64,000 nt of DNA from Polycyclovorans algicola TG408 (lineage in GTDB: Bacteria > Pseudomonadota > Gammaproteobacteria > Nevskiales > Nevskiaceae), in assembly GCF_000711245.1 (NCBI RefSeq), contig NZ_JOMH01000001.1, positions 2,412,830 through 2,476,829 of the forward strand. Direction: 5' to 3'. Position numbers and translations under genes: made by a program. This document shows, piece after piece, positions 44,869 through 54,701 of the stretch. The notes beneath the pieces were generated by a model, which saw only the letters and a program-made list of their open reading frames with translations, was not told where the DNA came from and did not search any database. The first letter of the stretch is position 1, and each line of letters begins with the position of its first letter.

Positions 44869-47800
44869 ATGCATTTCACCGACATATTCATCAAGCGGCC
44901 TGTGCTGGCCACGGTCATCAGCCTGGCGATTCTGCTGTTGGGGATCCGGGCCGGCCTTGACCTGAAGGTGCGTGAGTACCCCGAGCTGCAGACCGCCCAG
45001 GTGACCGTCACCGTGGCCTACCCTGGGGCCGACGCGGCCCTGATGGAAGGCTTCATCACCACCCCGCTGGAACGCGAAATTGCCACGGCCGACGGGATCG
45101 ACTACCTGGGATCGAGCACCGGCCTGAGCACCTCGGTGATCAACGCTTATTTGCGGCTGGACAAGGACCCCAACGAGGCGCTCACCGAAATCTCGGCCAA
45201 GGTCAACAAGCTGCGCAGCCAATTGCCGCCTGGCGCCGAAGACCCCGTGGTCGAGGTCGCCGAGTCACAGGGCACGGCCGCAATGTATTTGTCGTTTTAC
45301 TCCGAAGTGCTGAGCCCCAGTCAGATCACCGACTACCTGACACGCATCGTCGAGCCACAACTGTCGACCATTGCCGGGGTCGAAAAGGCGGACATTCTCG
45401 GTGCACGTACTTACGCCATGCGTGTCTGGCTGAAGCCGGAGCGGCTGTCCGCGCACAACCTCACGGCGGCAGACGTGTACGAGCGCATCCGCTCGCAGAA
45501 CGTGCTGTCGGCGGTGGGCGAGATGAAGGGCAATTTCGTTCGCATCGGCCTGTCAGCACAGACCGACCTTCGCACCGCAGAGCAGTTCAAGGAACTGATC
45601 GTCCAGTCGGATGAGGGCTCGGTGGTGCGGCTTTCCGATGTGGCTGACGTGGAGTTGGGCGCCGAGAACTATGACGGCATCACCACCTGGGGCGGCGTTC
45701 CCGCAATCTTTATCGCGATCAATCCTCGCCCGGAAGCCAATGTGCTGGACACCATTGCCGAGGTCCGGGCGCTGTGGCCAGGTGTTGTCGAGCAGATGCC
45801 GGACGGGCTGGACGGCGCGATTTCTTACGACAGTACCGAGTATATCCGCGATGCCATCTCCGAAGTTCAGATCACGCTGGCCGAGGCCATGGTCATCGTA
45901 TTGGTGGTGATCTTCCTGTTTCTGGGGTCGGTGCGCAGTGCGCTGATTCCGGCCGTCACCGTGCCCCTGTCGCTGGTGGGTGTGCTGTTCTTCATGCTGC
46001 TGATGGGCTACACGCTCAATTTGCTGACGTTGCTGGCGATGGTGCTCGCCATCGGCATGGTGGTCGACGACGCGATCATCGTGCTGGAAAACATTCATCG
46101 TCATATCGAAGAGGGCATGAAACCGTTTGATGCCGCCATCCAGGGCGCGCGTGAGTTGCTCGGACCCGTCATCGCCATGACCATCACCCTGGTCGCGGTG
46201 TTCGCCCCCATCGGATTTCTGGGCGGCATCACCGGCACGCTGTTCAGCGAGTTCGCGTTCACCCTGGCCGGTGCAGTGGTCATCTCAGGGGTGATTGCGC
46301 TGACGTTGACCCCCATGATGTGCGCCAAAATCCTCAAGCCGTCACACGGACCCGAGGGGGAGCCCAACCGCCTGGCTGATTGGCTGGACCAGCGCTTCGA
46401 GTCGTGGCGTAGCGCCTACAAGCGGCGTCTGCACAGTGCCATGAATACGCCGATGGTCATCACCGTGTTTGCGGTGATCGTCATCGGGTCGTGCTATTTC
46501 CTGTTCCGCGCGACACCATCAGAGCTGGCGCCGAACGAGGATTTCGGCTTTGCGTTTTCCATTGTCGAGACTGACGGCTACGCCTCGCAAGAGTATTTCA
46601 ACAAATACTTCGCCGACGCCCAGCAACGCATCCTTGACGACCCTGATGTCGACAATTCTTTCGGCTTCAGCATTGGCGATGCGGGCGGCACCAGTCAGGG
46701 CTTCATCGGCATGATGATGAAGCCATGGACGACCCGCGAGGTGTCAACCGCCGAGGTCCTTGAGCGACTGACGCCCAATCTCGAAGAGGTGACCGGCATG
46801 CGCTGGGTCGGCGTTGAGCCTGCAGCGCTGCCGACGCCAGGGCAGGGGTATCCGGTGGAGTTCATTCTCAAGTCGACCGAGAGTGTCGAGACCATTGCCC
46901 AAATCAGCGACGAGATCATTCAGCGCGCCAATGAATCGAGCCGATTTTTCTACTTGGCGTCGCGTCTGAAAGTTGACCGGCCCGAGGGTGTGGTCGAAAT
47001 CGACCGCGACAAGGCGGCGCTCCTCGGGGTCGACATGTCGCAGCTCAGTGCCGATCTATCGGCACTGCTGGCCGGCGGTGAGGCCGCGCGTTTCTCTTAC
47101 GAGAGTCGCTCGTACCGTGTCATTCCGCAGGTGGACCGGCAGGCGCGCCTGAACCCCAAGCAGTTGGAGGGTTATTACACCCGCGCCCGCAACGGTGATC
47201 TGGTGCCGATCTCGACCTTGGTAAAGGTCACCGAGCGGATCGTGCCGAGGGCCATCGAGCACTTCCAGCAGCTCAACTCCAACACCATCATCGCCGTCCC
47301 GCGACCCGACGTGACGCAGGGCGAGGCGTTGAAACTTCTTGAGGACATCACCGCCGAAGTGGCGCCCGCCAGCTTCCAGATCGACTACTCCGGTGCCTCC
47401 CGCCAGTTCAAGACGGAAGGCGCTGCGCTGGTGGCGACGTTCGCATTCGCCATCGTCATTATTTATCTGGTGTTGGCGGCGCAATTCGAGTCGTTCCGTG
47501 ACCCATTGATCATGCTGATCACCGTGCCGATGGCTGTTTGTGGCGCATTGCTGGTGATCAACATTCTCAGCATCACCAACGGCATGCAGCTCAGCAGCTT
47601 CCCCGGCGCAACGCTCAATATTTACACACAAGTCGGGTTGGTGACGCTGATCGGGGTGATCTCCAAGCACGGCATTCTGGTGGTCGAATTTGCCAACAAG
47701 CTGCAACTGCAGGGCATCAGTAAACGGGCGGCCATCGAAGAGGCGGCGAGCATACGGATGAGGCCAATCCTCATGACCACCGCCGCACTGGTGGTGGCAA

Positions 47801-47988
47801 TGGTTCCGCTGCTGCTGGCGTCGGGGCCCGGCGCTGCGGCACGCTTCTCCATTGGCCTAGTGATCGCGGCGGGCATGACCATCGGCACACTGCTGACCCT
47901 CTACGTGGTGCCGGTGATGTACCTGTTGGTGGCGGCGGACGAGGGGGGCACGCGCGAGCTGGTTGCTGAGCCTGCTGCAGCTCACTAG
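44869..47988 (+). CDS. RND multidrug efflux permease
   Basis: A 1039-residue inner-membrane proton-driven pump of the HAE1 family (AcrB/MexF/MdtB type). Twelve membrane segments in two halves are evident. Motifs: FIKRPVLATVISLAILLLG at the start, GADAALMEGFITTPLE, VDDAIIVLENIHRHIEEG in TM4 with the proton-relay Asp pair, and VLAAQFESFRDPLIML plus GVISKHGILVVEFANKL in the second half. Substrates are probably amphipathic drugs or hydrophobic pathway compounds. A hairpin (44811-44834) lies in the 102-bp gap before it. Two terminators follow. Confidence 0.95.
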   Translation: MHFTDIFIKRPVLATVISLAILLLGIRAGLDLKVREYPELQTAQVTVTVAYPGADAALMEGFITTPLEREIATADGIDYLGSSTGLSTSVINAYLRLDKDPNEALTEISAKVNKLRSQLPPGAEDPVVEVAESQGTAAMYLSFYSEVLSPSQITDYLTRIVEPQLSTIAGVEKADILGARTYAMRVWLKPERLSAHNLTAADVYERIRSQNVLSAVGEMKGNFVRIGLSAQTDLRTAEQFKELIVQSDEGSVVRLSDVADVELGAENYDGITTWGGVPAIFIAINPRPEANVLDTIAEVRALWPGVVEQMPDGLDGAISYDSTEYIRDAISEVQITLAEAMVIVLVVIFLFLGSVRSALIPAVTVPLSLVGVLFFMLLMGYTLNLLTLLAMVLAIGMVVDDAIIVLENIHRHIEEGMKPFDAAIQGARELLGPVIAMTITLVAVFAPIGFLGGITGTLFSEFAFTLAGAVVISGVIALTLTPMMCAKILKPSHGPEGEPNRLADWLDQRFESWRSAYKRRLHSAMNTPMVITVFAVIVIGSCYFLFRATPSELAPNEDFGFAFSIVETDGYASQEYFNKYFADAQQRILDDPDVDNSFGFSIGDAGGTSQGFIGMMMKPWTTREVSTAEVLERLTPNLEEVTGMRWVGVEPAALPTPGQGYPVEFILKSTESVETIAQISDEIIQRANESSRFFYLASRLKVDRPEGVVEIDRDKAALLGVDMSQLSADLSALLAGGEAARFSYESRSYRVIPQVDRQARLNPKQLEGYYTRARNGDLVPISTLVKVTERIVPRAIEHFQQLNSNTIIAVPRPDVTQGEALKLLEDITAEVAPASFQIDYSGASRQFKTEGAALVATFAFAIVIIYLVLAAQFESFRDPLIMLITVPMAVCGALLVINILSITNGMQLSSFPGATLNIYTQVGLVTLIGVISKHGILVVEFANKLQLQGISKRAAIEEAASIRMRPILMTTAALVVAMVPLLLASGPGAAARFSIGLVIAAGMTIGTLLTLYVVPVMYLLVAADEGGTRELVAEPAAAH

Positions 47989-48003
47989 CCCTAGGGATGT
48001 TCT

Positions 48004-48032
48004 GCGGCCCGCAATCACTGACTGCGGGCCGC
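48004..48032 (+). terminator. Hairpin after the RND gene
   Basis: A perfect 10-bp stem (gcggcccgca, 48004-48013, with 48023-48032) lies 15 bases after the RND stop. There is no good T-run, so termination may be partial. Confidence 0.6.
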
Positions 48033-48134
48033 TGTCACTCTTGTCGCGATGAAGTTCGGCGAAGCCCGATGCGCGCCTGAACTCGCCTTGTCACGACGCC
48101 GAGGCCATCGCTTCGAGAGAAGCTGAACAACAAA

Positions 48135-48171
48135 GCCCCCGGAACCTTGTGGCGCCGGGGGCGGTGTTTTT
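48135..48171 (+). terminator. Rho-independent terminator
   Basis: An 8-bp stem (GCCCCCGG at 48135-48142 with 48155-48162) is followed by ggtgTTTTT. It is the last recognisable element before the island. The remaining sequence to 48492 shows no gene, tRNA or clear direct repeat. Confidence 0.75.
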
Positions 48172-48492
48172 CAAATTGGTGGTCAGTACAAGGCTCGCCG
48201 TGTGAAAGTGAGTCTGAACAGTGATAGCGTTCGGTAGTGAAGGACCTGTTGCGGGGTAAAACGTAGCCGCCACGTCGTTTGCAAGGTCGCTTCAGTCTGG
48301 TATGAAACGTAGCTCTTACAGGTAAATCCACTGTTTGAGCCGATTGAGGACATCTAGTTCAGCCGTAAAGCTTAGTTGGCAGGCGACAGTCCTTGACCTT
48401 CGCTCTACTGATCAATGATGTCCTAATCTACAGTTGTCGTTTAGGGCCGCACTGATACCATCTAGGTTCCCCTAGGCAGCTGGTTGGATCCG

Positions 48493-51400
48493 ATGCCACG
48501 TTCCACCAACCCAGTAGCGCCAGACGATTTTGACGTTCTTCAACGGTCGATTGAGGGCAGCTTGTCCGATGGCGAACGGCAACATGCCACTGTAGTTACC
48601 AAGCTATTGGTTGTTGCTGGCGCTGGTCATCCCGAGCACTTGCGTTGGGTCGCAACACGCCTGCTCACGATCAGCAACACGGCCCCATGGTTTCTGCCGC
48701 TGGTCGGACACTTGTTCTCTAAGTCTTCGATCCCCCCGGCTGGGGCCGAAAGCATACTGAGCTCTCTCAGGGATGTTGTGGGGGCGGACCCTGAGCATCA
48801 ACCGCTCGAGAACTTTGCCACGCACCAGCCACTCGCTGTCCTGATTATTCAGCGCTCGTGGTCACAGCTTGAGCCAATGAGGGCGGTGTACCTCCTGGCC
48901 AGTTGCGCTCGGTTTCAATCAGTCGATGGCTGCCCGACTGCGGCCCAGTTACGGTTGTTCGGAGACCTAATTTCTGGTCTGGGTGGTCCCAAGAAGGTCC
49001 ACTGCACTCCGCCCCAGCGGGGCGATGGCCTCGAGAAGCACCTTGCCGCCGGCCCGTTCATCGATGCACTCGGCTCGTTTGTTGCCCTCCATGGTTCAAA
49101 GCAGTTAGCCCGATGTTGGGGTAAGGCCTTTGCCTCATGGCTAACCCCATTGGTTGGGGGGCACTTCCTCCCGACCAAGGCTGTTGACGCCAAAGAATTC
49201 CGGCATCGCCGCCGCCCGATTCGATCCTCGACCCCAAGGTCGCCTGGTGACGATGAGCCTGACATTGAGCTGCCAGTTGACGTTCCGGAACCAACCCAAC
49301 CGGTGGGGCGGGGAGCAAGCCCTCCGTCTGCAGCGCTCGATGCCGTTTACTTCGAGCAGTCTCTACGAACTCGTAATTTTGACCTCGATCCAGAGCATCA
49401 CGAGGTGGCCACTCATAAGGAAGTGGAGCGGGTGGTGCAGCAGGTGCAAAACCTCCTGAGCTTGGATGAGGCGCCTCTAAATAGATTGTTGGGTGCGCTC
49501 ATCGTCTTGGCAACGCTTGTAACAGGGCGCTCCCGGCCGCGCGTTCTTGATGCCCGCGTGGGAAGACCACCTCCCAACGGTGCGGAGAAAAGACTCACCC
49601 TTGATCCTACGGCTGAGCAGATCTTCATGTCGGTCATCGAGCCAGAAGGCGTCTTCAAGCCCAGCGTTGATCAACAGGCGGTTTACTCACAAACAGCAGT
49701 TCAGTTTTCCTTGCCGATGCCCACCCAACTACGGGAGCTGTTGGTGAGGATATGCCCGACGGGGACAGCGCGTGTTCTAGATCTTGCGGTCGGTGTAGAC
49801 ATCGATGAGGGAATAAAGGAGTTGACCGAAAAGGCGGGCACGACCCTGGCGCGCCTGCGCCGCTGGCTCAGCTGCCGGGTGCAAGAGTCGAGTCATGACC
49901 TGTGCGCAGCCATGGTGATCTGTGGTGACATGTTCGGCCGGACCTCAGCGCCGCTCTACTACTACTCACCCCATCCTGAAGAGCTTCGCAGGTCATATCT
50001 AAATGCAATTGGGGCCTTCTTACCGCTCTCAGACGCGTCCTCGCAAGGCGCGCGCACTGACCACGGAAGATTGGGTCCGGCTACCTTGGTTGATTCTCAT
50101 CGGATCAGCGATGGCATATCGAACCTGAATCAAAGGCTCACATGCTCTTTAACCTTAGCCCGGGAAAATCGTGCTCACGCCATCGTATTGCACAACAAGC
50201 TTACTGACTATCTGGCGCTCCATATTGCGCTGATCAGCAGTCATCGAAGAAACCTCCATCTGTATGAATTGACCCTTTTACAGTTTGATTTGATGGGTAA
50301 TCTTGGCGTCGTCAGCGACAAACCCGTCGATGCTGCGCATCTTAACCGAGCAGTAGCGCTCACCCCGAAGTTGGCAGAGGCGATCAAGCTTTACCGTGCC
50401 CACTGCATTGCTCTTGCTGCATTGCCATGGGCCTCTGAGTTACTGAAGAAGCGGGTTGGGCTCCTGCTGGAGGGTAGAGCACCACTTTTTTTTTACTTGC
50501 AGTCGGACGGTGCTCCGAGAAATGGATCTCTGTCAGACTGGGATAACTCGCTCCCCGAAAGTTGGGGACTATTCGGACCTCGTAGCTGGCATCGTCCCAA
50601 CCTGTGTATGGCTCTTCGGGGTGCAGGCGCATCACCGATTGCGGTACATTTCCACTTAGGACACCTTGACCTTTCTGGCTTCCCTGCGAGTGATACGGGT
50701 TTGGTGGCTCCGACCCGACTCTTGGATGAAGTTAGGCCGACGCTCCAACAAGTTGAAGCGTTGTGGGGGATTCAAGTTCATCGAGGGCTGGCTGAGGAGA
50801 ATAAACAACAAACTTTAAATCACTTTATAAAGATGTTGTGGGAGCGCGAACAGGCTGAGCATGAATCATTGGTAAGACGCGCTAATCGGTGCACCCTCAG
50901 GGTGGTTGGAGAGTCGAGGGTAGACTCTAAACGTGCAGCAATGGAGTGGTTGTCCTCGGTTATCCAGCAGGAGTTTGCAGAACTTAAAGGATTGCTTCTC
51001 GAGGCACCTAGTCAGAAACCGGGAGACATAATCTTGTCCGTCAGGGTGGCTGATCAGGCGGTGCAAAAATTGTTGGTGCGTATCAAGCAGGACCATAGCC
51101 ACGACTCGATGCAGTGCCTTCGGATTTATCGTTTATTGTCATCATTGGTTCGACAAGCAATTGACCGAGGTTACCGTTACTCTCCATTGGCTCGTCCGTC
51201 GTTCCCCAGGGTGGCTAAAAAAACCACACTCACAAGAAATTCTGCCGCTGCCTATGAGTTGATCTTAAAGATTCGCGCTTGGTGGGCTGGAGCAATCACT
51301 GACCCAGATATGAGGCGTGATCATCCTTTAGCACTCCGAATCTTGGCTTTAATACTGGACAACAGTCTGATCAGTGTTGATCATATTCTATCCATCGCTA

Positions 51401-53826
51401 AGGGGGATGTAGCTGCGCAGCGTCTGAGCAAAAAGGACAGCAATCTTTACTTCGACCTTGACGGTGGACGGGTAGAAGTCGTTTCATCAGCAACGGCATT
51501 AATCCTCAATCTGATCCCAGCGCAGAGGGAAGAAATATCGGCCCATGATGGATTGAGGGGCGCATTGCCTGCAGATCTGTGTCCTGAATGTGACGACCTG
51601 CCCAGGACCCTTCGAGCTCTTGTGGACGTTGCCTCCGTATTGGAATTACCCGGTTTTTTGAGGCATGCAATCAGCGGGGGCTCGACGTCAGCGAATCTTC
51701 AGGATTTGGCGACCAATCGTCAAAATCTACCTTCGCGTCTTGAAAGTGCGAGCGACATAAAGGGTGAGGAGCTAGATTTTTCAAAAACTATCAGTGAAGC
51801 CGACCCTCGAAAAAAGCCGCGACTGGAGATTTCGGCTCGTCAAAGATGGGTTTCCAGGCGCCTCAGGGCGGCCATGTCAAAGCTCTCCCCAGGTGCTCGA
51901 AGCAGAGCGATCAGGCTGGAGGATCTCGCCAACAACCTGAGGGGTCTCCAAAAAACTCTTGGATTTGAGGCAGGCCCGCCACAAACCATCGAGGCAGCGC
52001 TCATCGGATTCTCTCTATCGATGGCCGTTAGTGGCACTAGACTCAAGTCGAAGCCAGCAGTCAGCACCATCGCGACGTATGTAGGGACTATTGCTCAAGA
52101 GTTGCTTGCAGTCTTCTCAGGGGTTGCTCTTGCTGAGCTAGATGCGGATGAACTGCTTGATGGATATGACATGGTTATCCAGTCAAAGGCGGACCATATT
52201 TCCTTGACACGAGCAATTTCGACACTTGAAGACTTTCATCGTTATCTCTCTCGTTGTTTTGATTTGCCGCCCGTTTGCATTTCCGTTTCTGGCAATGGTT
52301 TTGAAGTAGAGTACTCGGCATCCCCACTGTTGAGCGCCCGCGACTATGACCAAGCGCAGAATTGGCTCTCCAGTCGCCTAATGGCTGCTGACCTAATCGA
52401 GATCGACCATTGTCTCGCCAGACGTCAGCTCCTCGCGGCGCAAGTTGTTTTGATCTTATTACGCCGTACGGGAGCGCGAATCGGTGAAATATCTTGGTTA
52501 CAACTGAGTGATTTTGATTTATCCGGTTCAAGTTCCTACCTGCGCATCCGGCCAAGTCTTTATCGGCGCCTCAAATCCAATGCCGGAACGCGCATTCTGG
52601 CCTTATCCGATTTGCTGTTGCCAATGGAGTTAGAGATTGTTCGTGCATATATTCTAGCTGAGAAACTTCGGCTATCTGACAAGGGCTACCCACTTGCTCT
52701 CGGTGCATTTGATGACCATCGATCTGGGGTCGGGCCTCATGGATTCCGCATACTGATACAAAAAGTATTTGAGTTGGGTGCTGGTATCAAGATGCACCCT
52801 CATCTGTTACGTCACCAGTGGTCAACGGAGCGCGCTAGGATGCTCCTGCAAACTGAACTTGATCGCGATGTTAACGACTGTGCTTATAAGTCTGCACGCA
52901 GATACCGTCAACTCTCGGCCCAACTGGGTCATGCACGCATAACGACGACCAGTTGCTTTTATGTACACGATCTCACTGCGCATCGAGAACTTGCTGCAGT
53001 ACCATTGACATCTATCATCGGCCGTAGATGTATCATCAATATGTTGCCGCAGGTTTCCGCAGTAGCTACCGATAAGCAACGAGTCCGTATCGCTCAGCGC
53101 GCCGGCCGTAATGACCCCATCTGGATAAGTTGCCAATTGCTCAGGTCACTCGCTAGTCGTCTACTCCGAGTTTTGCCTATTAATCTGACACCCATTACCT
53201 TATCCACAGGATCGGGAGATATTGGACTCCCATCCTCGGTAGGCTTGGCTCCCTTTGATGATTTGATCCGTCGCTCTCGATCAAAGGAGGGCCTAACCCA
53301 TTGGGCTCCAGCATATGGGCTTGAGCGGGGCGTTACTGAGCAGCTCGTGTTTGGCATTGATGAGTTAGCAGGTGCGCCAACTTACTTTCGTTTTTTTCAG
53401 GGACCTAGTCGTCGTAGGAGTGATATAAAAACTCCGATTGCTCGAGTATTTGATGCTCCATTGCATCAGGTGATGCTTGCGCGGTTCAGCAAGGATCGTC
53501 ACCTCATTAGATCCCTATTCACCTCTGTCTACCGTCCTAGTACTGCCCATCACGATCGATTTCTGTGCGCTTCTGCACAGGTATTCGCTGACTTGGTATT
53601 GATTTTGGAAAAAGTTGCTGTGAAGATCGACGCGCAAGGGTATTTATCACTAGCCCTTTCTCATCCATCTGGTTTGCAACGTGGTCTGTTCCATCAAGTG
53701 TCGTGGGTTCTTGCTCTATGTGCGGTTTCGTCTCTGACATCGAGTAGACTAAATCTAGCTGGTGATGCTGGTGTGAGTGCTTCTCCGCGTCTAATTCACA
53801 GGCGGGGACTTCTGACAGATAGCTGA
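48493..53826 (+). CDS. Giant tyrosine recombinase/integrase, about 1777 residues
   Basis: The catalytic domain is near residues 1290-1500: Arg1329 in RRTGARIGEISWLQLSDFDL, Lys1361 in RRLKSNAGTR, H1437-x-x-R1440 in HPHLLRHQWS, His1480 in QLGHARITTTS and Tyr1490 in CFYVHD. All residues of an active tyrosine recombinase are present. A second, degenerate copy may lie at about 560-740: LALHIALISSHRRNLHLYEL, TPKLAEAIKLYRAHC and AVHFHLGHLD, without a tyrosine. Most of the other residues, including about 290 after the Tyr, match nothing I know. Typical integrases have 300-450 residues. The region is less GC-rich than the flanks, consistent with acquisition. The ATG at 48493 or TTG at 48484 starts it; neither has a clear ribosome-binding site. 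Confidence 0.85.
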   Translation: MPRSTNPVAPDDFDVLQRSIEGSLSDGERQHATVVTKLLVVAGAGHPEHLRWVATRLLTISNTAPWFLPLVGHLFSKSSIPPAGAESILSSLRDVVGADPEHQPLENFATHQPLAVLIIQRSWSQLEPMRAVYLLASCARFQSVDGCPTAAQLRLFGDLISGLGGPKKVHCTPPQRGDGLEKHLAAGPFIDALGSFVALHGSKQLARCWGKAFASWLTPLVGGHFLPTKAVDAKEFRHRRRPIRSSTPRSPGDDEPDIELPVDVPEPTQPVGRGASPPSAALDAVYFEQSLRTRNFDLDPEHHEVATHKEVERVVQQVQNLLSLDEAPLNRLLGALIVLATLVTGRSRPRVLDARVGRPPPNGAEKRLTLDPTAEQIFMSVIEPEGVFKPSVDQQAVYSQTAVQFSLPMPTQLRELLVRICPTGTARVLDLAVGVDIDEGIKELTEKAGTTLARLRRWLSCRVQESSHDLCAAMVICGDMFGRTSAPLYYYSPHPEELRRSYLNAIGAFLPLSDASSQGARTDHGRLGPATLVDSHRISDGISNLNQRLTCSLTLARENRAHAIVLHNKLTDYLALHIALISSHRRNLHLYELTLLQFDLMGNLGVVSDKPVDAAHLNRAVALTPKLAEAIKLYRAHCIALAALPWASELLKKRVGLLLEGRAPLFFYLQSDGAPRNGSLSDWDNSLPESWGLFGPRSWHRPNLCMALRGAGASPIAVHFHLGHLDLSGFPASDTGLVAPTRLLDEVRPTLQQVEALWGIQVHRGLAEENKQQTLNHFIKMLWEREQAEHESLVRRANRCTLRVVGESRVDSKRAAMEWLSSVIQQEFAELKGLLLEAPSQKPGDIILSVRVADQAVQKLLVRIKQDHSHDSMQCLRIYRLLSSLVRQAIDRGYRYSPLARPSFPRVAKKTTLTRNSAAAYELILKIRAWWAGAITDPDMRRDHPLALRILALILDNSLISVDHILSIAKGDVAAQRLSKKDSNLYFDLDGGRVEVVSSATALILNLIPAQREEISAHDGLRGALPADLCPECDDLPRTLRALVDVASVLELPGFLRHAISGGSTSANLQDLATNRQNLPSRLESASDIKGEELDFSKTISEADPRKKPRLEISARQRWVSRRLRAAMSKLSPGARSRAIRLEDLANNLRGLQKTLGFEAGPPQTIEAALIGFSLSMAVSGTRLKSKPAVSTIATYVGTIAQELLAVFSGVALAELDADELLDGYDMVIQSKADHISLTRAISTLEDFHRYLSRCFDLPPVCISVSGNGFEVEYSASPLLSARDYDQAQNWLSSRLMAADLIEIDHCLARRQLLAAQVVLILLRRTGARIGEISWLQLSDFDLSGSSSYLRIRPSLYRRLKSNAGTRILALSDLLLPMELEIVRAYILAEKLRLSDKGYPLALGAFDDHRSGVGPHGFRILIQKVFELGAGIKMHPHLLRHQWSTERARMLLQTELDRDVNDCAYKSARRYRQLSAQLGHARITTTSCFYVHDLTAHRELAAVPLTSIIGRRCIINMLPQVSAVATDKQRVRIAQRAGRNDPIWISCQLLRSLASRLLRVLPINLTPITLSTGSGDIGLPSSVGLAPFDDLIRRSRSKEGLTHWAPAYGLERGVTEQLVFGIDELAGAPTYFRFFQGPSRRRSDIKTPIARVFDAPLHQVMLARFSKDRHLIRSLFTSVYRPSTAHHDRFLCASAQVFADLVLILEKVAVKIDAQGYLSLALSHPSGLQRGLFHQVSWVLALCAVSSLTSSRLNLAGDAGVSASPRLIHRRGLLTDS

Positions 53827-54418
53827 TCTGCTGCGTGTGCACCTTCTTGGCCGTCATTGATATTTTTTGACCCACCTTACAGTTGGCGATGTCCTGCACA
53901 TAGAGCTTATGACCCGATTTTAGCTCGACAGTCCCTTTTGACTGATCTATCGCCGTTATGGGCTCGTCTTCTAAATTTATATAATTGACTGTCCTGCTCG
54001 GAGTGCCCACGAGCTTATATGTTGGAGGAAGGTCAAATATTTTATCGTCGACAATTAATTCTAGCTGTTCCCTTATCAAGTCTTTAAAAAAGTCTATTAC
54101 AGATTGTGACTGCTGCGGTATTTTTTTAGATCTCGTCGTGGCGTTGCACCAGTTAAGTGTCGTTTGTAGTTGGCACGTAAAGTTGTTCGCATCATCTTGA
54201 TTTATGTCGCTACCATGTATTTCAAACGTATAACCGTTAGATGTTAAGGGGCCTGCGGATACAGATGTTTTTGACCCTTCGCAAACAGCTCTGAGGGACT
54301 GATAAACTCTTTCCAGTACCCGCAACTTTGCTGGATTGATAGAGCTCTCTACGATCATATGCCTGTGGGATACCACCAGAGTGACGCGAGGTGTAGTTTT
54401 GTTTGGTATTTGGCTCAT
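53537..54418 (-). CDS. Hypothetical protein overlapping the recombinase 3' end antisense
   Basis: A 293-residue open frame (from MSQIPNKT at 54418; an upstream ATG at 54466 adds 16 residues). I recognise no family. The N-terminal 110 residues look folded (TLVVSHRHMIVESSINPAK, LERVYQSLRAVCEG, FEIHGSDINQDDANNF); the middle has KSGHKLYVQDIANCKVGQKI, perhaps a small beta-barrel; the last 95 residues are polar and His/Gln-rich and overlap the recombinase gene by 290 bp on the other strand. The overlapping tail may not be conserved. The sequence between 54467 and 54646 shows no gene. Confidence 0.55.
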   Translation of the reverse strand: MSQIPNKTTPRVTLVVSHRHMIVESSINPAKLRVLERVYQSLRAVCEGSKTSVSAGPLTSNGYTFEIHGSDINQDDANNFTCQLQTTLNWCNATTRSKKIPQQSQSVIDFFKDLIREQLELIVDDKIFDLPPTYKLVGTPSRTVNYINLEDEPITAIDQSKGTVELKSGHKLYVQDIANCKVGQKISMTAKKVHTQQISYLSEVPACELDAEKHSHQHHQLDLVYSMSETKPHIEQEPTTLDGTDHVANQMDEKGLVINTLARRSSQQLFPKSIPSQRIPVQKRTEIDRDGQY

Positions 54419-54646
54419 GGTGGCGGGCGACTGCTTGGGGTGTCCCAGCACGATGCCGTAACCCATGGGGTCCGCGCCTGTTGGCTTCTTACGTAGGGTG
54501 AGCGGGTGTTTATGTGGCCTTCAAGACCAGTCTGCGCCAATTAATAGGAGCAGTTGTGGCGGAGCTTGCACTTTTGTAGTACGAGCCAACCGCTCAGCAG
54601 GGGTGCCACAAAGGCTCGCAAGAGGCTTTGCATCAGTTGCATGTTT

Positions 54647-54684
54647 CTTAATCAATGTAGTTGTTGACATAACTATTGATTAAG
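54647..54684. promoter_or_regulatory. Inverted-repeat operator upstream of the AbiE pair
   Basis: CTTAATCAATGTAGTT (54647-54662) and AACTATTGATTAAG (54671-54684) form an inverted repeat, two bases shorter on the right, whose centre contains TTGACA (54664-54669). It ends 17 bp before the AbiEi start. AbiEi antitoxins of this family are known to bind inverted repeats in their own promoter. Confidence 0.75.
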
Positions 54685-54701
54685 CAACAGACTAGCCCCC
54701 A

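Noticed and set aside
48001-48492. Possible attL-type direct repeat at the left edge of the island
   Set aside because: By eye I found no repeat shared with the tRNA region at 56440 or with the sequence near 61300; a computed repeat search would be needed.
53827-54700. Extension of the recombinase by readthrough into the following region
   Set aside because: A stop codon ends the frame at 53826 and the following frame is short; the minus-strand gene explains the region better.
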